This document shows, piece by piece, positions 24,748-32,950 of a stretch of DNA of 55,983 nt (positions within the stretch are counted from its first letter, which is position 1; the number at the start of each line of letters is the position of its first letter). This DNA is from Neorhizobium tomejilense. GTDB taxonomy: Bacteria > Pseudomonadota > Alphaproteobacteria > Rhizobiales > Rhizobiaceae. The position numbers and the translations under genes are program-made. Below the pieces are notes generated by a model. The model saw only the letters and a list, made by a program, of their open reading frames with translations. It did not search any database and was not told where the DNA came from. Location: assembly GCA_002968845.1 (NCBI GenBank), contig PVBG01000031.1:1-55983 (forward strand), read 5' to 3'.

Positions 24748-26218
24748 CGATAAAATCCTGTTCGTCCATCATGGCCGCATGCCGGGCTGCCCTCAGCCGC
24801 GGCGGGAATTCGACTTTTTCCTCCCGGGAGTCATCCCGTTTTGCTTCGACGCCCGAGCCGTCTGCCGGCAGCGAGATCGTCACCACGGTCCCCTCGCCCG
24901 GACGGCTGACGATCGTAAAACGACCGCCGTGCAGCGCCACCAGACCTTTTACCAGAGAAAGTCCGAGACCGGTACCTTCGTAGGTGCGGGTATAGGCGTT
25001 TTCCACCTGCATGAACGGCTGGCCGATATATTGCAGCTTTTCCGCCGCGATGCCGATGCCGGTGTCGCTGACCGAAATCTTGACGTCATCGCCCTCGAGC
25101 ACGGCGTCGATCGACACGACGCCGCCGGGGCCGGTGAACTTGATCGCGTTGCCGGCCAGGTTGATGAGGATCTGCTGCACGGCGCGGCGGTCGGCGATCA
25201 CTTCGCCAAGCCCGCGCGGGGCGCGGCTGGTGAGCGTCACGCCCTTTTCACGGGCGGTCAGATCGAGCATGGCACGGCAGGTTTCCACGGCTTCGGCGAT
25301 GGCGAAGGGCTCGGCAAGCAGTTCGTAACGGCCGGCCTCGATCTTCGACATGTCGAGCATCGTGTTGACGACGGACAGGAGATGGCCGCCGGACTGGCGG
25401 ATCAGGCCGACATATTCGCGCTGGCGATCGTTTTCGAGCCGGCCGAAATATTCGCCGATGAGCACGTCTGAAAAACCGAGAATGGCGTTGAGCGGGGTGC
25501 GCAGCTCGTGGCTGACGGCAGCGAGGAACCTCGACTTCGCCTCATGGGCGGAACGGGCCTCGGCGACATTGGCCGCGGCTTCCAGACGGAGCTGCTCTTC
25601 TTCCGACATGTCGCGCGCCTGCGCCAGGACGTAGAGGAGTTCCCCTTCGCCGTCGCGGATGGCGGTCATGTCGAGGCGAACGGACAGGAACTGGCGGCCG
25701 GCCGCCGAGTACGGCCGTTCGATGCGGACATCGGCAGCGGCGCTTGGCACACCCTGGCGCAGCATGTCGAAAGCCTGGACGAGGCCGATCCGGTCGGACA
25801 CGTGGACGCGCTCGGCAAGCGGCTCACCGGCCGCCTCGCGCAGGCTTGGCGGAAACAGATGCTGATCGCGGCCGCCAGTCTTCATCAGCAGGCCATGCGG
25901 ATCGAGAATGAGCGACAGGCCGGGCATCGCGTCGAAGGCAGCGTCTTCCGGCGGGGGGGCGGCAACGGAAGCCACGGCATGGCGCGGGAAAGCGAAGGAG
26001 GCGGCCGCGGCCAGAAGGAAAAGCGACAGAACCAGAGCGACGCCGACCGGCAGGGCCAGCGCCGGCGGCAGGAGCAGCGCAAGCGCCGGCGGCACGGTGA
26101 CGAATGCGGCAAGGCCGCAGAACACGAGCCGGCGGAACTGGGCAATTTCACCGGGACGCGCGGTGTCGCCCTCGCCGAGGCGCGTCAGCCAGCGGCTTGC
26201 GGTCTCGTCGACCAGCAT
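24719..26218 (-). CDS. membrane sensor histidine kinase
   Basis: 499 aa from the ATG at 26218 (MLVDETASRWLTRLGEGD), with GGAAAGG upstream. It has two adjacent membrane helices at about 31-51 and 54-77, a PAS-like domain at about 95-205, and the phosphoacceptor SHELRTPLNAILGFSD (His237). The ATPase domain has NLAGNAIKFT, DTGIGI and GTGLGLSLV. There is no fused receiver and no response regulator beside it. The H-box region is like that of the PleC/DivJ/PdhS group of alphaproteobacterial cell-cycle kinases; exact membership is unproven. It is coupled to the peptidoglycan-binding gene. Confidence 0.9.
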   Translation of the reverse strand: MLVDETASRWLTRLGEGDTARPGEIAQFRRLVFCGLAAFVTVPPALALLLPPALALPVGVALVLSLFLLAAAASFAFPRHAVASVAAPPPEDAAFDAMPGLSLILDPHGLLMKTGGRDQHLFPPSLREAAGEPLAERVHVSDRIGLVQAFDMLRQGVPSAAADVRIERPYSAAGRQFLSVRLDMTAIRDGEGELLYVLAQARDMSEEEQLRLEAAANVAEARSAHEAKSRFLAAVSHELRTPLNAILGFSDVLIGEYFGRLENDRQREYVGLIRQSGGHLLSVVNTMLDMSKIEAGRYELLAEPFAIAEAVETCRAMLDLTAREKGVTLTSRAPRGLGEVIADRRAVQQILINLAGNAIKFTGPGGVVSIDAVLEGDDVKISVSDTGIGIAAEKLQYIGQPFMQVENAYTRTYEGTGLGLSLVKGLVALHGGRFTIVSRPGEGTVVTISLPADGSGVEAKRDDSREEKVEFPPRLRAARHAAMMDEQDFIDDRAEAKIA

Positions 26219-26719
26219 GACCGCCTTTCCGGCAATGTTACTCAATACGCGCACGCAAAACCCTGCACAGACTCGTTTATCGAAGCCGACAATAGGCCTC
26301 CGTGGCTTAAGGAAAGGATAAAAGAAGGGGTGTCTGGAAGTCCCGCAATGGGCCAAAATCCGGCTTTGGGACAGAAGGGCCAAGCCTTCCGAGTTTGTGG
26401 TTAACGCGACGTAAGCGGCGGATTTGCTTCGATTTTTCGCAATGCGTTAACCTTTGTGGCAAACCGGCCCCCGACAAAGCCTGGGCTTTCGGGCGGACCG
26501 CCGCAATTATGCTTAACATCGATCGCTAAAATTCGATTCAAGTTCGCGACAAAGACGCTGCAAATGCCGATATTTCGCATTTTAAGCAAATTTGCCGAAA
26601 AACCGAACGATCCCGTCAAAGCCATATTTGCTTCCCGGCGGTACAACCATGTTCAAGACCGGCACAGATCCGGCGGCCCGCTCGATACCCAAGAGCGGGA
26701 AAAACAGGTGGATAGAACG
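26219..26719. other. divergent promoter region with inverted repeat
   Basis: 501 bases between the kinase and DUF5330 starts, AT-richer than its surroundings. GGTTAACGC (26399-26407) and GCGTTAACC (26444-26452) form a perfect 9-base inverted repeat 36 bases apart. I see no gene and no full CtrA site (TTAA-N7-TTAA). Confidence 0.5.
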
Positions 26720-27139
26720 ATGTGGTTTCTCATCAAGGGAAGTATGTGGTTCGCGGCGGTGCTGGTAGTGCTCTCCTACTTCAGCAGCAAGCCGGCGACC
26801 GAGACCGACGGGCTTTCGCCCCTGCAGGTCAGCAATGCATTTTCGGCTGCGACCGAAGCCTATCAATATGTGAGCGCCATCTGCACCGAAAAGCCTGAGG
26901 TCTGCGAAAAGGGTGCCGAGACCTTCTCGGCGCTCGGCACGAGGGCCAGGCAGGGCGCCCAGGTCGCCTTCGAGCTGCTCGACAAGCAGTTCGGCGACAA
27001 GCGCACCCGGACCGCGGTGCTTGCCGATCCGGAGCCGACCCCATTCCCGGCCAAGCAGGCCGAAACGGCAGCCGCTGCCGGCGCCGACACGATCTTCACC
27101 GGCACCGTTCCGGTCCCGCAGAAACGGCCGACCCACTAA
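26720..27139 (+). CDS. DUF5330 domain protein
   Basis: 139 aa starting MWFLIKGSMWFAAVLVVLSYF at 26720. Residues 2-20 form a membrane anchor or signal. The conserved body is SPLQVSNAFSAATEAYQYV with ICTEKPEVCEKG, whose two Cys could form a disulfide outside the membrane. A Pro/Ala-rich tail follows. DUF5330 is a rhizobial family of unknown role, commonly beside sufE as here. The frame is open far upstream, but that part is the divergent promoter region. Confidence 0.86.
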   Translation: MWFLIKGSMWFAAVLVVLSYFSSKPATETDGLSPLQVSNAFSAATEAYQYVSAICTEKPEVCEKGAETFSALGTRARQGAQVAFELLDKQFGDKRTRTAVLADPEPTPFPAKQAETAAAAGADTIFTGTVPVPQKRPTH

Positions 27140-27314
27140 TCCCGCGCATCAGGTCGGCGCACCAGATCGACCTGATACCGGACGTCTGATCCGAATTCGA
27201 ATTTCAAAGCTTGCACCGGGCTCTCAATGCCACGGTTCCCGGTGCCTGATCTGCCTGCCCTGTCATTCAGCATTTGCTGACGCCGTGAGGTTTACCCCTC
27301 ACGGCGTTTTTTTT
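27140..27314 (+). ncRNA. candidate small RNA or structured 3' UTR with three hairpins
   Basis: Three consecutive perfect stems: ATCAGGTCG/CGACCTGAT (27148-27176), GCACCGGG/CCCGGTGC (27213-27245) and CGCCGTGAGG/CCTCACGGCG followed by T8 (27281-27314). Three stems ending in an intrinsic terminator is the layout of many rhizobial trans-acting sRNAs. It starts right after the DUF5330 stop, so it may be released from that mRNA or have its own promoter, which I could not locate. Confidence 0.5.
27281..27314 (+). terminator. Rho-independent terminator
   Basis: A perfect 10-base stem, CGCCGTGAGG / CCTCACGGCG, with a 6-base loop and eight T residues. It ends transcription from DUF5330 and separates it from sufE. 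Confidence 0.93.
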
Positions 27315-27370
27315 GCTTTTATCCGAGCCTGCAGTGCCTATATGGAGCGGATAGAAGAACCGGAGCGCTT

Positions 27371-27793
27371 ATGGCCAGCCTCGATAAGATCATCGAAGAT
27401 TTCGAATACCTCGACGAGTGGGAAGACCGCTATCGTTACGTGATCGAACTTGGCAAGGCGCTGCCGGACCTTCCCGACGACCAGAAGACCGCGGAGAACA
27501 AGGTGCAGGGCTGCGCGAGCCAGGTCTGGCTGGTCAGCCATCTCGGGGACGGCAGCGCCGACCCGGTGATGACCTTCGACGGCGATTCGGACGCCCATAT
27601 CGTGCGCGGCCTCGTCGCCATCGTGCTCGCCGTCTATTCCGGCAGGACCGCCTCCCAGATCGCCGCCACAGACGCGATCGAAATCTTCGACCGCATCGGC
27701 CTTGTCGAACACCTGTCGTCCCAGCGCGCCAACGGGCTGCGCTCGATGGTCAAGCGCATCCGGGAAGAGGCAAGGATCAGGGCCGCGGCTTAG
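27371..27793 (+). CDS. sufE: SufE family sulfur acceptor
   Basis: A 140-aa cytosolic protein that takes persulfide sulfur from the SufS cysteine desulfurase and raises its activity during iron-sulfur cluster assembly. The active Cys48 lies in AENKVQGCASQVWL. GLVAIVLAVYSGRTASQI and FDRIGLVEHLSSQRANGL are conserved SufE segments. No other suf gene is nearby, as is usual for the rhizobial stand-alone sufE. Its last 17 bases overlap the convergent TetR gene. Confidence 0.95.
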   Translation: MASLDKIIEDFEYLDEWEDRYRYVIELGKALPDLPDDQKTAENKVQGCASQVWLVSHLGDGSADPVMTFDGDSDAHIVRGLVAIVLAVYSGRTASQIAATDAIEIFDRIGLVEHLSSQRANGLRSMVKRIREEARIRAAA

Positions 27794-28397
27794 GGCGCAA
27801 AGCCCCCTCGCCCCTGCCCGCGGGCCAGGTGGCGAGCGCCTGCTCGGCAACGGCCTCCAGCGTTTCACGACTGAAGCCGGCCTTGGCCTGCACCGCCATG
27901 CCGTGAAGAACGGCCATCAGGAATGCCGCAAGCGTGTCGGGCCTCGCCGTCTCAGGCAGGTCGCCCTCGGCCTTTGCCCGCTCGAAGCGCTCGCGAAGCT
28001 GCGCCTCGCCTTCGGCACGCGACTCTATCAAGGCCTGGCGGACAGGCTCCGCTTCATCCGATCCCGCCAGCACCCCCTGGATGGCGAGGCATCCCGTATG
28101 GTCGGGATAACGGGTGGTGAGGTCGATCGCACCCTGGAGAACGTGCGCCGCAACCTCGCGCGCCGTGGGCAACTGGAGTGCAGCGGGAAGATAATCCACG
28201 TACCGCTCGTAGTAGCGTGCCAGGACCTTGCGGAAGAGCGCTTCCTTGTTGCCGAAGGCGGAATAGAGGGCCGGCCTTTCGACACCCGCCGCCTCGGTCA
28301 GGTCGGCGTAGGAGGCACCTTCATAACCCTTGCGCCAGAAGACGCATAACGCGGCGTCGAGCGCCTTCTCCACATCGAATTCGCGATGGCGTCCCAT
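27777..28397 (-). CDS. TetR-family repressor
   Basis: 206 aa from the ATG at 28397 (MGRHREFDVEKALDAALCVF). The HTH is GYEGASYADLTEAAGVERPALYSAFGNKEALF-type sequence at residues 20-52. The C-terminal domain includes GCLAIQGVLAGSDEAE, of the NemR/AcuR-like group that senses electrophiles. It has a consensus promoter with an ATAACGATCGTTAT operator on its -10, so it is probably autorepressed, and it is divergent from the SDR gene at 28553. Confidence 0.92.
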   Translation of the reverse strand: MGRHREFDVEKALDAALCVFWRKGYEGASYADLTEAAGVERPALYSAFGNKEALFRKVLARYYERYVDYLPAALQLPTAREVAAHVLQGAIDLTTRYPDHTGCLAIQGVLAGSDEAEPVRQALIESRAEGEAQLRERFERAKAEGDLPETARPDTLAAFLMAVLHGMAVQAKAGFSRETLEAVAEQALATWPAGRGEGALRPKPRP

Positions 28398-28418
28398 CAG
28401 CTCTGTCCTGTTATTTTC

Positions 28419-28457
28419 ATAACGATCGTTATTAAACCGCTTGACCGGCCCTGTCAA
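28419..28457 (-). promoter_or_regulatory. TetR gene promoter with overlapping operator
   Basis: On the minus strand, TTGACA (28452-28457), a 17-base spacer and TAATAA (28429-28434). The perfect 14-base palindrome ATAACGATCGTTAT (28419-28432) overlaps the -10, so a bound repressor would block the start. Confidence 0.82.
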
Positions 28458-28462
28458 ATTTC

Positions 28463-28490
28463 ATACCGATCGTTATCGTAACATACGTTA
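28463..28490. promoter_or_regulatory. second and third TetR-type operator half-palindromes
   Basis: ATACCGATCGTTAT (28463-28476) differs from the perfect operator at 28419 by one base. TAACATACGTTA (28479-28490) is a weaker relative. Both lie nearer to the SDR gene, so the regulator probably controls both directions. Confidence 0.6.
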
Positions 28491-28552
28491 TGAAATTGGG
28501 CGCCGCTTGGCAGGATCGAGCGGAACCCTCGTCGAATTGGGAAAGGATACTC

Positions 28553-29314
28553 ATGTCCAACATATTCAAGGGGAAGGTCGTCCTCATTACCGGCGGTTCG
28601 CGCGGCCTTGGTGCCGCGACGGCGGAAGCGTTCGCCGATCACGGAGCGGACGTCGCGATCAGCTACGCGGCCTCGGCCGACAAGGCGAAAGCCGTCGTGG
28701 AAAAGCTCAGGGCAAAGGGCGTTCGCGCGATTGCGGTCAAGAGCGACCAGGCCGACCTTTCTTCGGCAAAACCGCTGATCGACAGGGTGATGGCGGAATT
28801 CGGCAGGCTCGACATCCTCGTCAACAATGCCGGTATCGCCATCCAGGGCCAGATGGTCGACGATCCGGAACTCGACTGGGACAACTATAATCGCCAGTGG
28901 CAGGTCAACGTGCTCGGTACGATCGCCAATACCCGCGCGGCGGCGCAAAAGCTGACCGACGGCGGCCGGATCATCTTCGTCGGCTCTCTCCTCGGCTCCT
29001 ACGTCCCCTTCCCCGGTGTCGCCGACTATACCGGAACCAAGTGGGCGCTTGCCGGATATGCGAAGGGCATTGCGCGCGACCTCGGGCCTCGCAATATCAC
29101 CGTGAACGTGGTCCAGCCGGGAATCATGCCGACCGACATGGCGGCAGACGTTGCCGGCGAGCTTCCGAACCGCGACGCCATCCTCGACATGCATCCGATC
29201 CGTCGCATCGCAACCCTCGAAGAGGTGGCCGAAACCATCTGCTTCCTGGCCGGCCCCCATGCGGGCTACATCAACGGCGAGCAGATCAACGTGGCAGGCG
29301 GTCTCGGAATCTGA
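28553..29314 (+). CDS. short-chain dehydrogenase/reductase
   Basis: 253 aa from the ATG at 28553 (MSNIFKGKVVLITGGSRGLG), with AAGGA upstream. It has the Rossmann TGGSRGLG, NNAGIA, the catalytic Ser in FVGSLLG and YTGTKWA (Tyr-x3-Lys). The C-terminal NGEQINVAGGLGI is like FabG-type reductases of the NADP-dependent 3-oxoacyl reductase group. The substrate is unknown. It is the likely target of the divergent TetR repressor. Confidence 0.9.
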   Translation: MSNIFKGKVVLITGGSRGLGAATAEAFADHGADVAISYAASADKAKAVVEKLRAKGVRAIAVKSDQADLSSAKPLIDRVMAEFGRLDILVNNAGIAIQGQMVDDPELDWDNYNRQWQVNVLGTIANTRAAAQKLTDGGRIIFVGSLLGSYVPFPGVADYTGTKWALAGYAKGIARDLGPRNITVNVVQPGIMPTDMAADVAGELPNRDAILDMHPIRRIATLEEVAETICFLAGPHAGYINGEQINVAGGLGI

Positions 29315-29366
29315 GCGCCGAAGCCCGGAACTCGACACAGAGGTCCCGGTCACCAGCCTTAAAATG

Positions 29367-29394
29367 TCCCTGAGCTTCAAACGAAGCTCAGGGA
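29367..29394. terminator. bidirectional hairpin terminator
   Basis: A perfect 12-base stem, TCCCTGAGCTTC / GAAGCTCAGGGA, with an AAAC loop, between the ends of the SDR and the convergent FMN reductase gene. The T-run is weak on both sides (ATTGG after it on the plus strand, CATTTTAA on the minus strand). Confidence 0.75.
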
Positions 29395-29410
29395 TTGGGC
29401 GTCAGGGGTA

Positions 29411-30004
29411 TCAGGCTTCCGCTGCTTTGGCGGCCATTGTGGCCTTTGCCCACCAGACCAGCTCGTCGAGCGCGGTTTTGGCAGAAGCCAGCAGATTTGC
29501 CTCGATCTCCTCGATCGGCTTGTTGCCGCCTCTGGGGGCGACCGCCATGAAGTCTCCGCCACCGATATGGACGGCGGCGTGGGTCGATACCATCTGCAGC
29601 TCGACCCCGATGCCGCGCAGATGCTCCACGGCGCGCGACGCGCCCGTGCCGCCGTAACCGATGGCGGTAAAGGGCTTCCGGATCCATTCCTTGTAAGCCT
29701 GGTCGAGGGCGTTCTTGAGTACGCCGGTGAGCGAATGATTGTATTCCGCGACCACGAAAATGTAGCCGTCGAAGCGGCCGACGGTTTCCTGCCAGCGGAC
29801 AGCTTCCGGATTCTGGCTCGGCATCCACATGTTCGAGGCCATCTCGTCGAAGAACGGCAGCGGATGGTCGCGCAGATCGATCAGTTCGACCTCGATGTCG
29901 TCACGCGCCTGCGCCTGCTTCAACATCCACTGTGCCGGCTTGTCGGCAAAGCGGGTTGGGCGGGTAGAGCCGATAATGACCGCGATTTTGGGCTTCGGAA
30001 CCAT
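29411..30004 (-). CDS. NADPH-dependent FMN reductase family protein
   Basis: 197 aa flavodoxin-like fold. The phosphate-binding loop GSTRPTRFADKPAQW lies near the N-terminus, followed by VVAEYNHSLTGVLKNALD and GYGGTGASRAVEHLR. Members reduce quinones, azo dyes or chromate with NAD(P)H and FMN. It is divergent from the HxlR gene across about 50 bases and is its probable target. Confidence 0.92.
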   Translation of the reverse strand: MVPKPKIAVIIGSTRPTRFADKPAQWMLKQAQARDDIEVELIDLRDHPLPFFDEMASNMWMPSQNPEAVRWQETVGRFDGYIFVVAEYNHSLTGVLKNALDQAYKEWIRKPFTAIGYGGTGASRAVEHLRGIGVELQMVSTHAAVHIGGGDFMAVAPRGGNKPIEEIEANLLASAKTALDELVWWAKATMAAKAAEA

Positions 30005-30056
30005 GGTATCCTCATGTATGTTGGTTTCTGTCCGTAACCATCTATCCGAGGATCGA

Positions 30057-30455
30057 GTGCCCCATCAAGACAGCACTTTTCGGAAACCAGGTAACCGCGA
30101 GGATACCGTGTCCTGCGGGCCAATCAGCCGCATGCTGGCCCGGATCAGCGACAAGTGGACGCTTCTGGTCGTGCGCGTTCTGGGTAACGGCCCTCTTCGC
30201 TTCAATGCACTGAAGCGCGAGATCGGTGAGATCAGCCAGAAGATGCTGGCTTCCACTCTTCGCGATCTTGAGGAGAATGGTTTCGTGACGCGGACCGTCA
30301 CCCCGACGACGCCTCCGCAGGTGGAGTATGCCCTGACGGACCTCGGCCGGGATTTCTGGGAGCCGGTCCAGGCGCTGGCCGACTGGACCCATGCGAACTC
30401 CCCGAGGATCGACGCCGCCCGCGCCGCCTATGCAGCGAAACGGGCGGCGCAGTAG
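30057..30455 (+). CDS. HxlR-family regulator (divergent from FMN reductase)
   Basis: About 132 aa from a GTG at 30057 (PHQDSTFRKPGNREDTVSC follows), with GAGG a few bases upstream. The HxlR domain is RISDKWTLLVVRVLGNGPLRFNAL, then ISQKMLASTLRDLEENG. An in-frame ATG at 30018 is possible but would leave almost no spacer to the divergent gene. A Cys near residue 19 lies before the HTH, as in redox-sensing members. Confidence 0.88.
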   Translation: MPHQDSTFRKPGNREDTVSCGPISRMLARISDKWTLLVVRVLGNGPLRFNALKREIGEISQKMLASTLRDLEENGFVTRTVTPTTPPQVEYALTDLGRDFWEPVQALADWTHANSPRIDAARAAYAAKRAAQ

Positions 30456-30518
30456 GCCGGTGCTTGTGGAGCCGGTCACGGGCGGCATTTGCAGCGTCAA
30501 CCTCACAAGTCTTTTCCG

Positions 30519-31346
30519 TCACAGGACCGGCCGGTAATCCTCGGCTCCCCAGTGATGGTTCTGGCGGCGTTTTGCCGGAACCGGCGGCGCATAATGGCGG
30601 GCGAGCGCGAGCAGCGCGGTACGCAGCATGAGTTTGGCCGAGCGGGCCGGCCATTGGCGTTCGCGTTCCACCGTCTCAAGACCCTTCGCAAAGCAGCAGA
30701 CATCCACCGCGACGCCGGAAAGTTCCGGCCCCATCGCTTCCACCGCCCTGGAAAAACGGTTGCGGGCCGATATCGCGCTGTCGGCGATGTCGGCCTGGCC
30801 GCCGGCGGTACCCTTGGCGCGGGTGGCGAGCCGCGGTTCCCAGGAGGCGGTAACGCGGGGCTGGAGCTGTCCGCGGGTGAAATCGGCGAGCAACCGCTCG
30901 CCCGCGTCCAAGGCTTCCGCCGGCAGAAAGGGCTTTCCCTCGCGGTCCTTCATCCGTGCGATCACGCCGAGCGGCGATTCGGCAAGGTTGCGGCGCACCG
31001 GCTGGCGGGCGCCGTCGATCTCGGCCGAAGCCACGACGATCTCGCCATGCTGCTCGACAAAGGCCTCCTCACCCGTCACTAGCGCACGGCGCAGGAAGCT
31101 GGACGCCGCCGCACTTGCGGCAATCCTTCCGTCGCCAAGCTGCGCCAGTCCGAGCGAGCGAGCCTGGGCGATCACCGCTTCGGGATAGGTCCGTTCCTCC
31201 GCTCCGATCAGCCTGATCTCCCCCGCCTCACCCGCCGCGATGGCGCAGTCGCCGCGGGCGAGCTGGCGGATCAGCCGCAGGAGGTGCCGCCTGAGGGCCG
31301 GGTCTGCGGCCTTGTCCATCACCGGTTTCCGAATTGCCTCAGTCAT
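30519..31346 (-). CDS. DUF6456 domain protein
   Basis: 275 aa. The C-terminal ~140 residues carry the DUF6456 signature: RVTASWEPRL, NRFSRAVEAMGPELSGVAVDVCCFAKGLE and WPARSAKLMLRTALLALARHY. The N-terminal part (LLRLIRQLARGDCAIAA) resembles a winged helix, so DNA binding is plausible. It overlaps the upstream DnaA-like gene by 8 bases, and the two are co-translated. The family is found in Rhizobiales; its role is unknown. Confidence 0.85.
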   Translation of the reverse strand: MTEAIRKPVMDKAADPALRRHLLRLIRQLARGDCAIAAGEAGEIRLIGAEERTYPEAVIAQARSLGLAQLGDGRIAASAAASSFLRRALVTGEEAFVEQHGEIVVASAEIDGARQPVRRNLAESPLGVIARMKDREGKPFLPAEALDAGERLLADFTRGQLQPRVTASWEPRLATRAKGTAGGQADIADSAISARNRFSRAVEAMGPELSGVAVDVCCFAKGLETVERERQWPARSAKLMLRTALLALARHYAPPVPAKRRQNHHWGAEDYRPVL

Positions 31347-31770
31347 GGGCCGCTACCTCCGACAGGCCGAAAACGGCGGTGACGATGCGCTCGACGGCTG
31401 CGACGAACTCGTCGAAGGCGAGGTCGTCGCGGCGATCCTCGACCACGTGGCAGGCGTGGCCGACGGTGGTGCGGTCGCGGCCGAAAGCCTCGCCGATGTC
31501 GCTCATCGAAATCTGGAGCGCCACATGGCAGACATACATGGCGATCTGGCGCACATGGCAGGAAAGCCGGCGCCGGTCGCGGCGCAGCATCACCCTATCG
31601 CCGAAAAGCTGGACCAGTTCGGAGACCATCTGGCGGACGATGCGGCAGGCGCTCTTGAGCGGCAGGCTGGAGGGAAGCATCGGCGAACCGGCCGTATCCA
31701 GCGGCACAGGCGGGGAAAACGGCAAAGAGGAAGGCGGGGCGGAGGGCTGGAAATATCTCTCGAAAGGCAT
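31339..31770 (-). CDS. DnaA domain-IV-like HTH protein
   Basis: 143 aa. Residues 65-135 match the C-terminal DNA-binding domain of the replication initiator DnaA. The signature helix is SMSDIGEAFGRDRTTVGHAC, close to the GxxFGGRDHTTVxxA of DnaA. The AAA+ ATPase domain is absent, and residues 1-40 are Pro/Ser-rich. It could bind DnaA boxes, or act only as a transcription factor. It starts after GAGGAG and is followed by DUF6456 with an 8-base overlap. A TATAAT at 31848-31853 probably belongs to its promoter. Confidence 0.88.
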   Translation of the reverse strand: MPFERYFQPSAPPSSLPFSPPVPLDTAGSPMLPSSLPLKSACRIVRQMVSELVQLFGDRVMLRRDRRRLSCHVRQIAMYVCHVALQISMSDIGEAFGRDRTTVGHACHVVEDRRDDLAFDEFVAAVERIVTAVFGLSEVAAHD

Positions 31771-32083
31771 GACAACTCCTCAATTAATAGGAATTAATTC
31801 ATACACCCTAGAGCAAAAACGGGGACGCTGGAAACCGCCTCCACGCAATTATAAGCTGAAATTGTTGATAATTTCCACAAGCTCCCGAAAGATAATGGGA
31901 TTTTTTTCCTCTACCCATCCCCGCGATGCCTGTTTCAAAAAAGAAAAAACCGGGCACTCAATCGGCCCGGTTCTTTATCCGCATCTTTACGTCGATGCCA
32001 AAACCAGCCACCCCGCCGCTGTTGCGATCGGTCCTCATCGGGCTGGTCTCAAATCCTCCCTGCCTTGTCGGGCGTCGCCCGGA
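31771..32083. other. promoter of the DnaA-like gene and 3' UTR of mucR
   Basis: 313 bases without a gene. A minus-strand TATAAT -10 lies at 31848-31853 in AT-rich DNA; its -35 is not consensus. The mucR terminator is at 31937-31972. Confidence 0.6.
31937..31972 (-). terminator. terminator of mucR
   Basis: On the minus strand, AACCGGGC-N9-GCCCGGTT is followed by a T-rich tract (TTTTCTTTTTTG type). It gives mucR a 3' untranslated region of about 110 bases. Confidence 0.88.
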
Positions 32084-32515
32084 TCAGGCCTTGCCGCGCT
32101 TGCGGCGCTGGCCGAGACCCATTTCCTTGGCGAGCCTGGAGCGGGCTTCCGCATAAGCGGGGGCCACCATCGGATAGTCGGCCGGCAGGCCCCACTTCTC
32201 GCGATACTCTTCCGGCGTCATGTTGTAGTGAGTCATCAGATGCCGCTTCAGCGACTTGAACTTCTGCCCGTCCTCCAGGCAGATGAGATAGTCATCCTCG
32301 ATCGATTTCTTGATCGGAACCGGGGGCTTCGGCTTTTCGATGGCCACGACAACCGGTGCCGGCGAAGAGGTGTTGCTCAACGCCGAATGCACGTCCGCGA
32401 TCAAATTCGAAAGATCGCTGACGGGCACAACATGGTTGCTCACATAGGCGGCCACAATATCTGCGGTCAGCTCTACCAGCAGATCCGGGCTTTTGCCCAA
32501 TGCGACGTCTGTCAT
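32084..32515 (-). CDS. mucR: MucR/Ros-family zinc-finger regulator
   Basis: 143 aa, a global regulator of exopolysaccharide, motility and cell-cycle genes in rhizobia. The zinc finger is CLEDGQKFKSLKRHLMTHY, with Cys79, His92 and His96; the second ligand is Asp82 rather than Cys, as in many MucR proteins. The conserved MTPEEYREKWGLP and YPMVAPAYAEARS follow. The N-terminal domain (about 1-45) mediates oligomerisation in this family. MucR proteins are usually autorepressed at AT-rich upstream DNA, and a 435-base spacer with AT-rich stretches lies upstream. Confidence 0.95.
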   Translation of the reverse strand: MTDVALGKSPDLLVELTADIVAAYVSNHVVPVSDLSNLIADVHSALSNTSSPAPVVVAIEKPKPPVPIKKSIEDDYLICLEDGQKFKSLKRHLMTHYNMTPEEYREKWGLPADYPMVAPAYAEARSRLAKEMGLGQRRKRGKA

Positions 32516-32950
32516 TTCCTGTCTCCTGTTTAAGTGACTGGCTGGCCCCGCGACCTCCGCGACACCTGCCCGTTCGTAGAGTCTCCCGGAGAAAACCTAT
32601 GCCGCCCCGCCGTCTTGCGACCGAAGCCTACCCCTAAGCTTCATGCGGAAAAGAAAACGGTTCACACCGGATATTGCGCTCGATTGGAACCTTCCCTTGC
32701 GTGTGAACGGCGTTATTGTTCCTCATCGGAAGAACTTGTCGACTCACCAAAATGACGAGGGAACGCCTAATCTAGAACAACATCTGCACTCTACTTGTAA
32801 TGAAGTACCACTGCTTCGCTTCATCTCCAAGTGCGAATTTTGCCGGTTACCAGCCTTTCTGCCACCTATATCGCCCCTACATCAGCTTTACTGATGAATA
32901 GATGGGCATTTGCTCAGTCGCGACAGGGTTATAACTCGGTCCAGAATGGA
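32516..32950. other. mucR upstream region, no gene
   Basis: 435 bases between mucR and the end of mnhG. GTTCACAC (32660-32667) and GTGTGAAC (32701-32708) form an 8-base inverted repeat. The DNA at 32740-32900 is less GC-rich than the rest. No coding frame with a ribosome site was found. Confidence 0.5.

Noticed and set aside
26399..26452. CtrA-binding site near the histidine kinase
   Set aside because: GTTAAC half-sites occur but no TTAA-N7-TTAA spacing is present.
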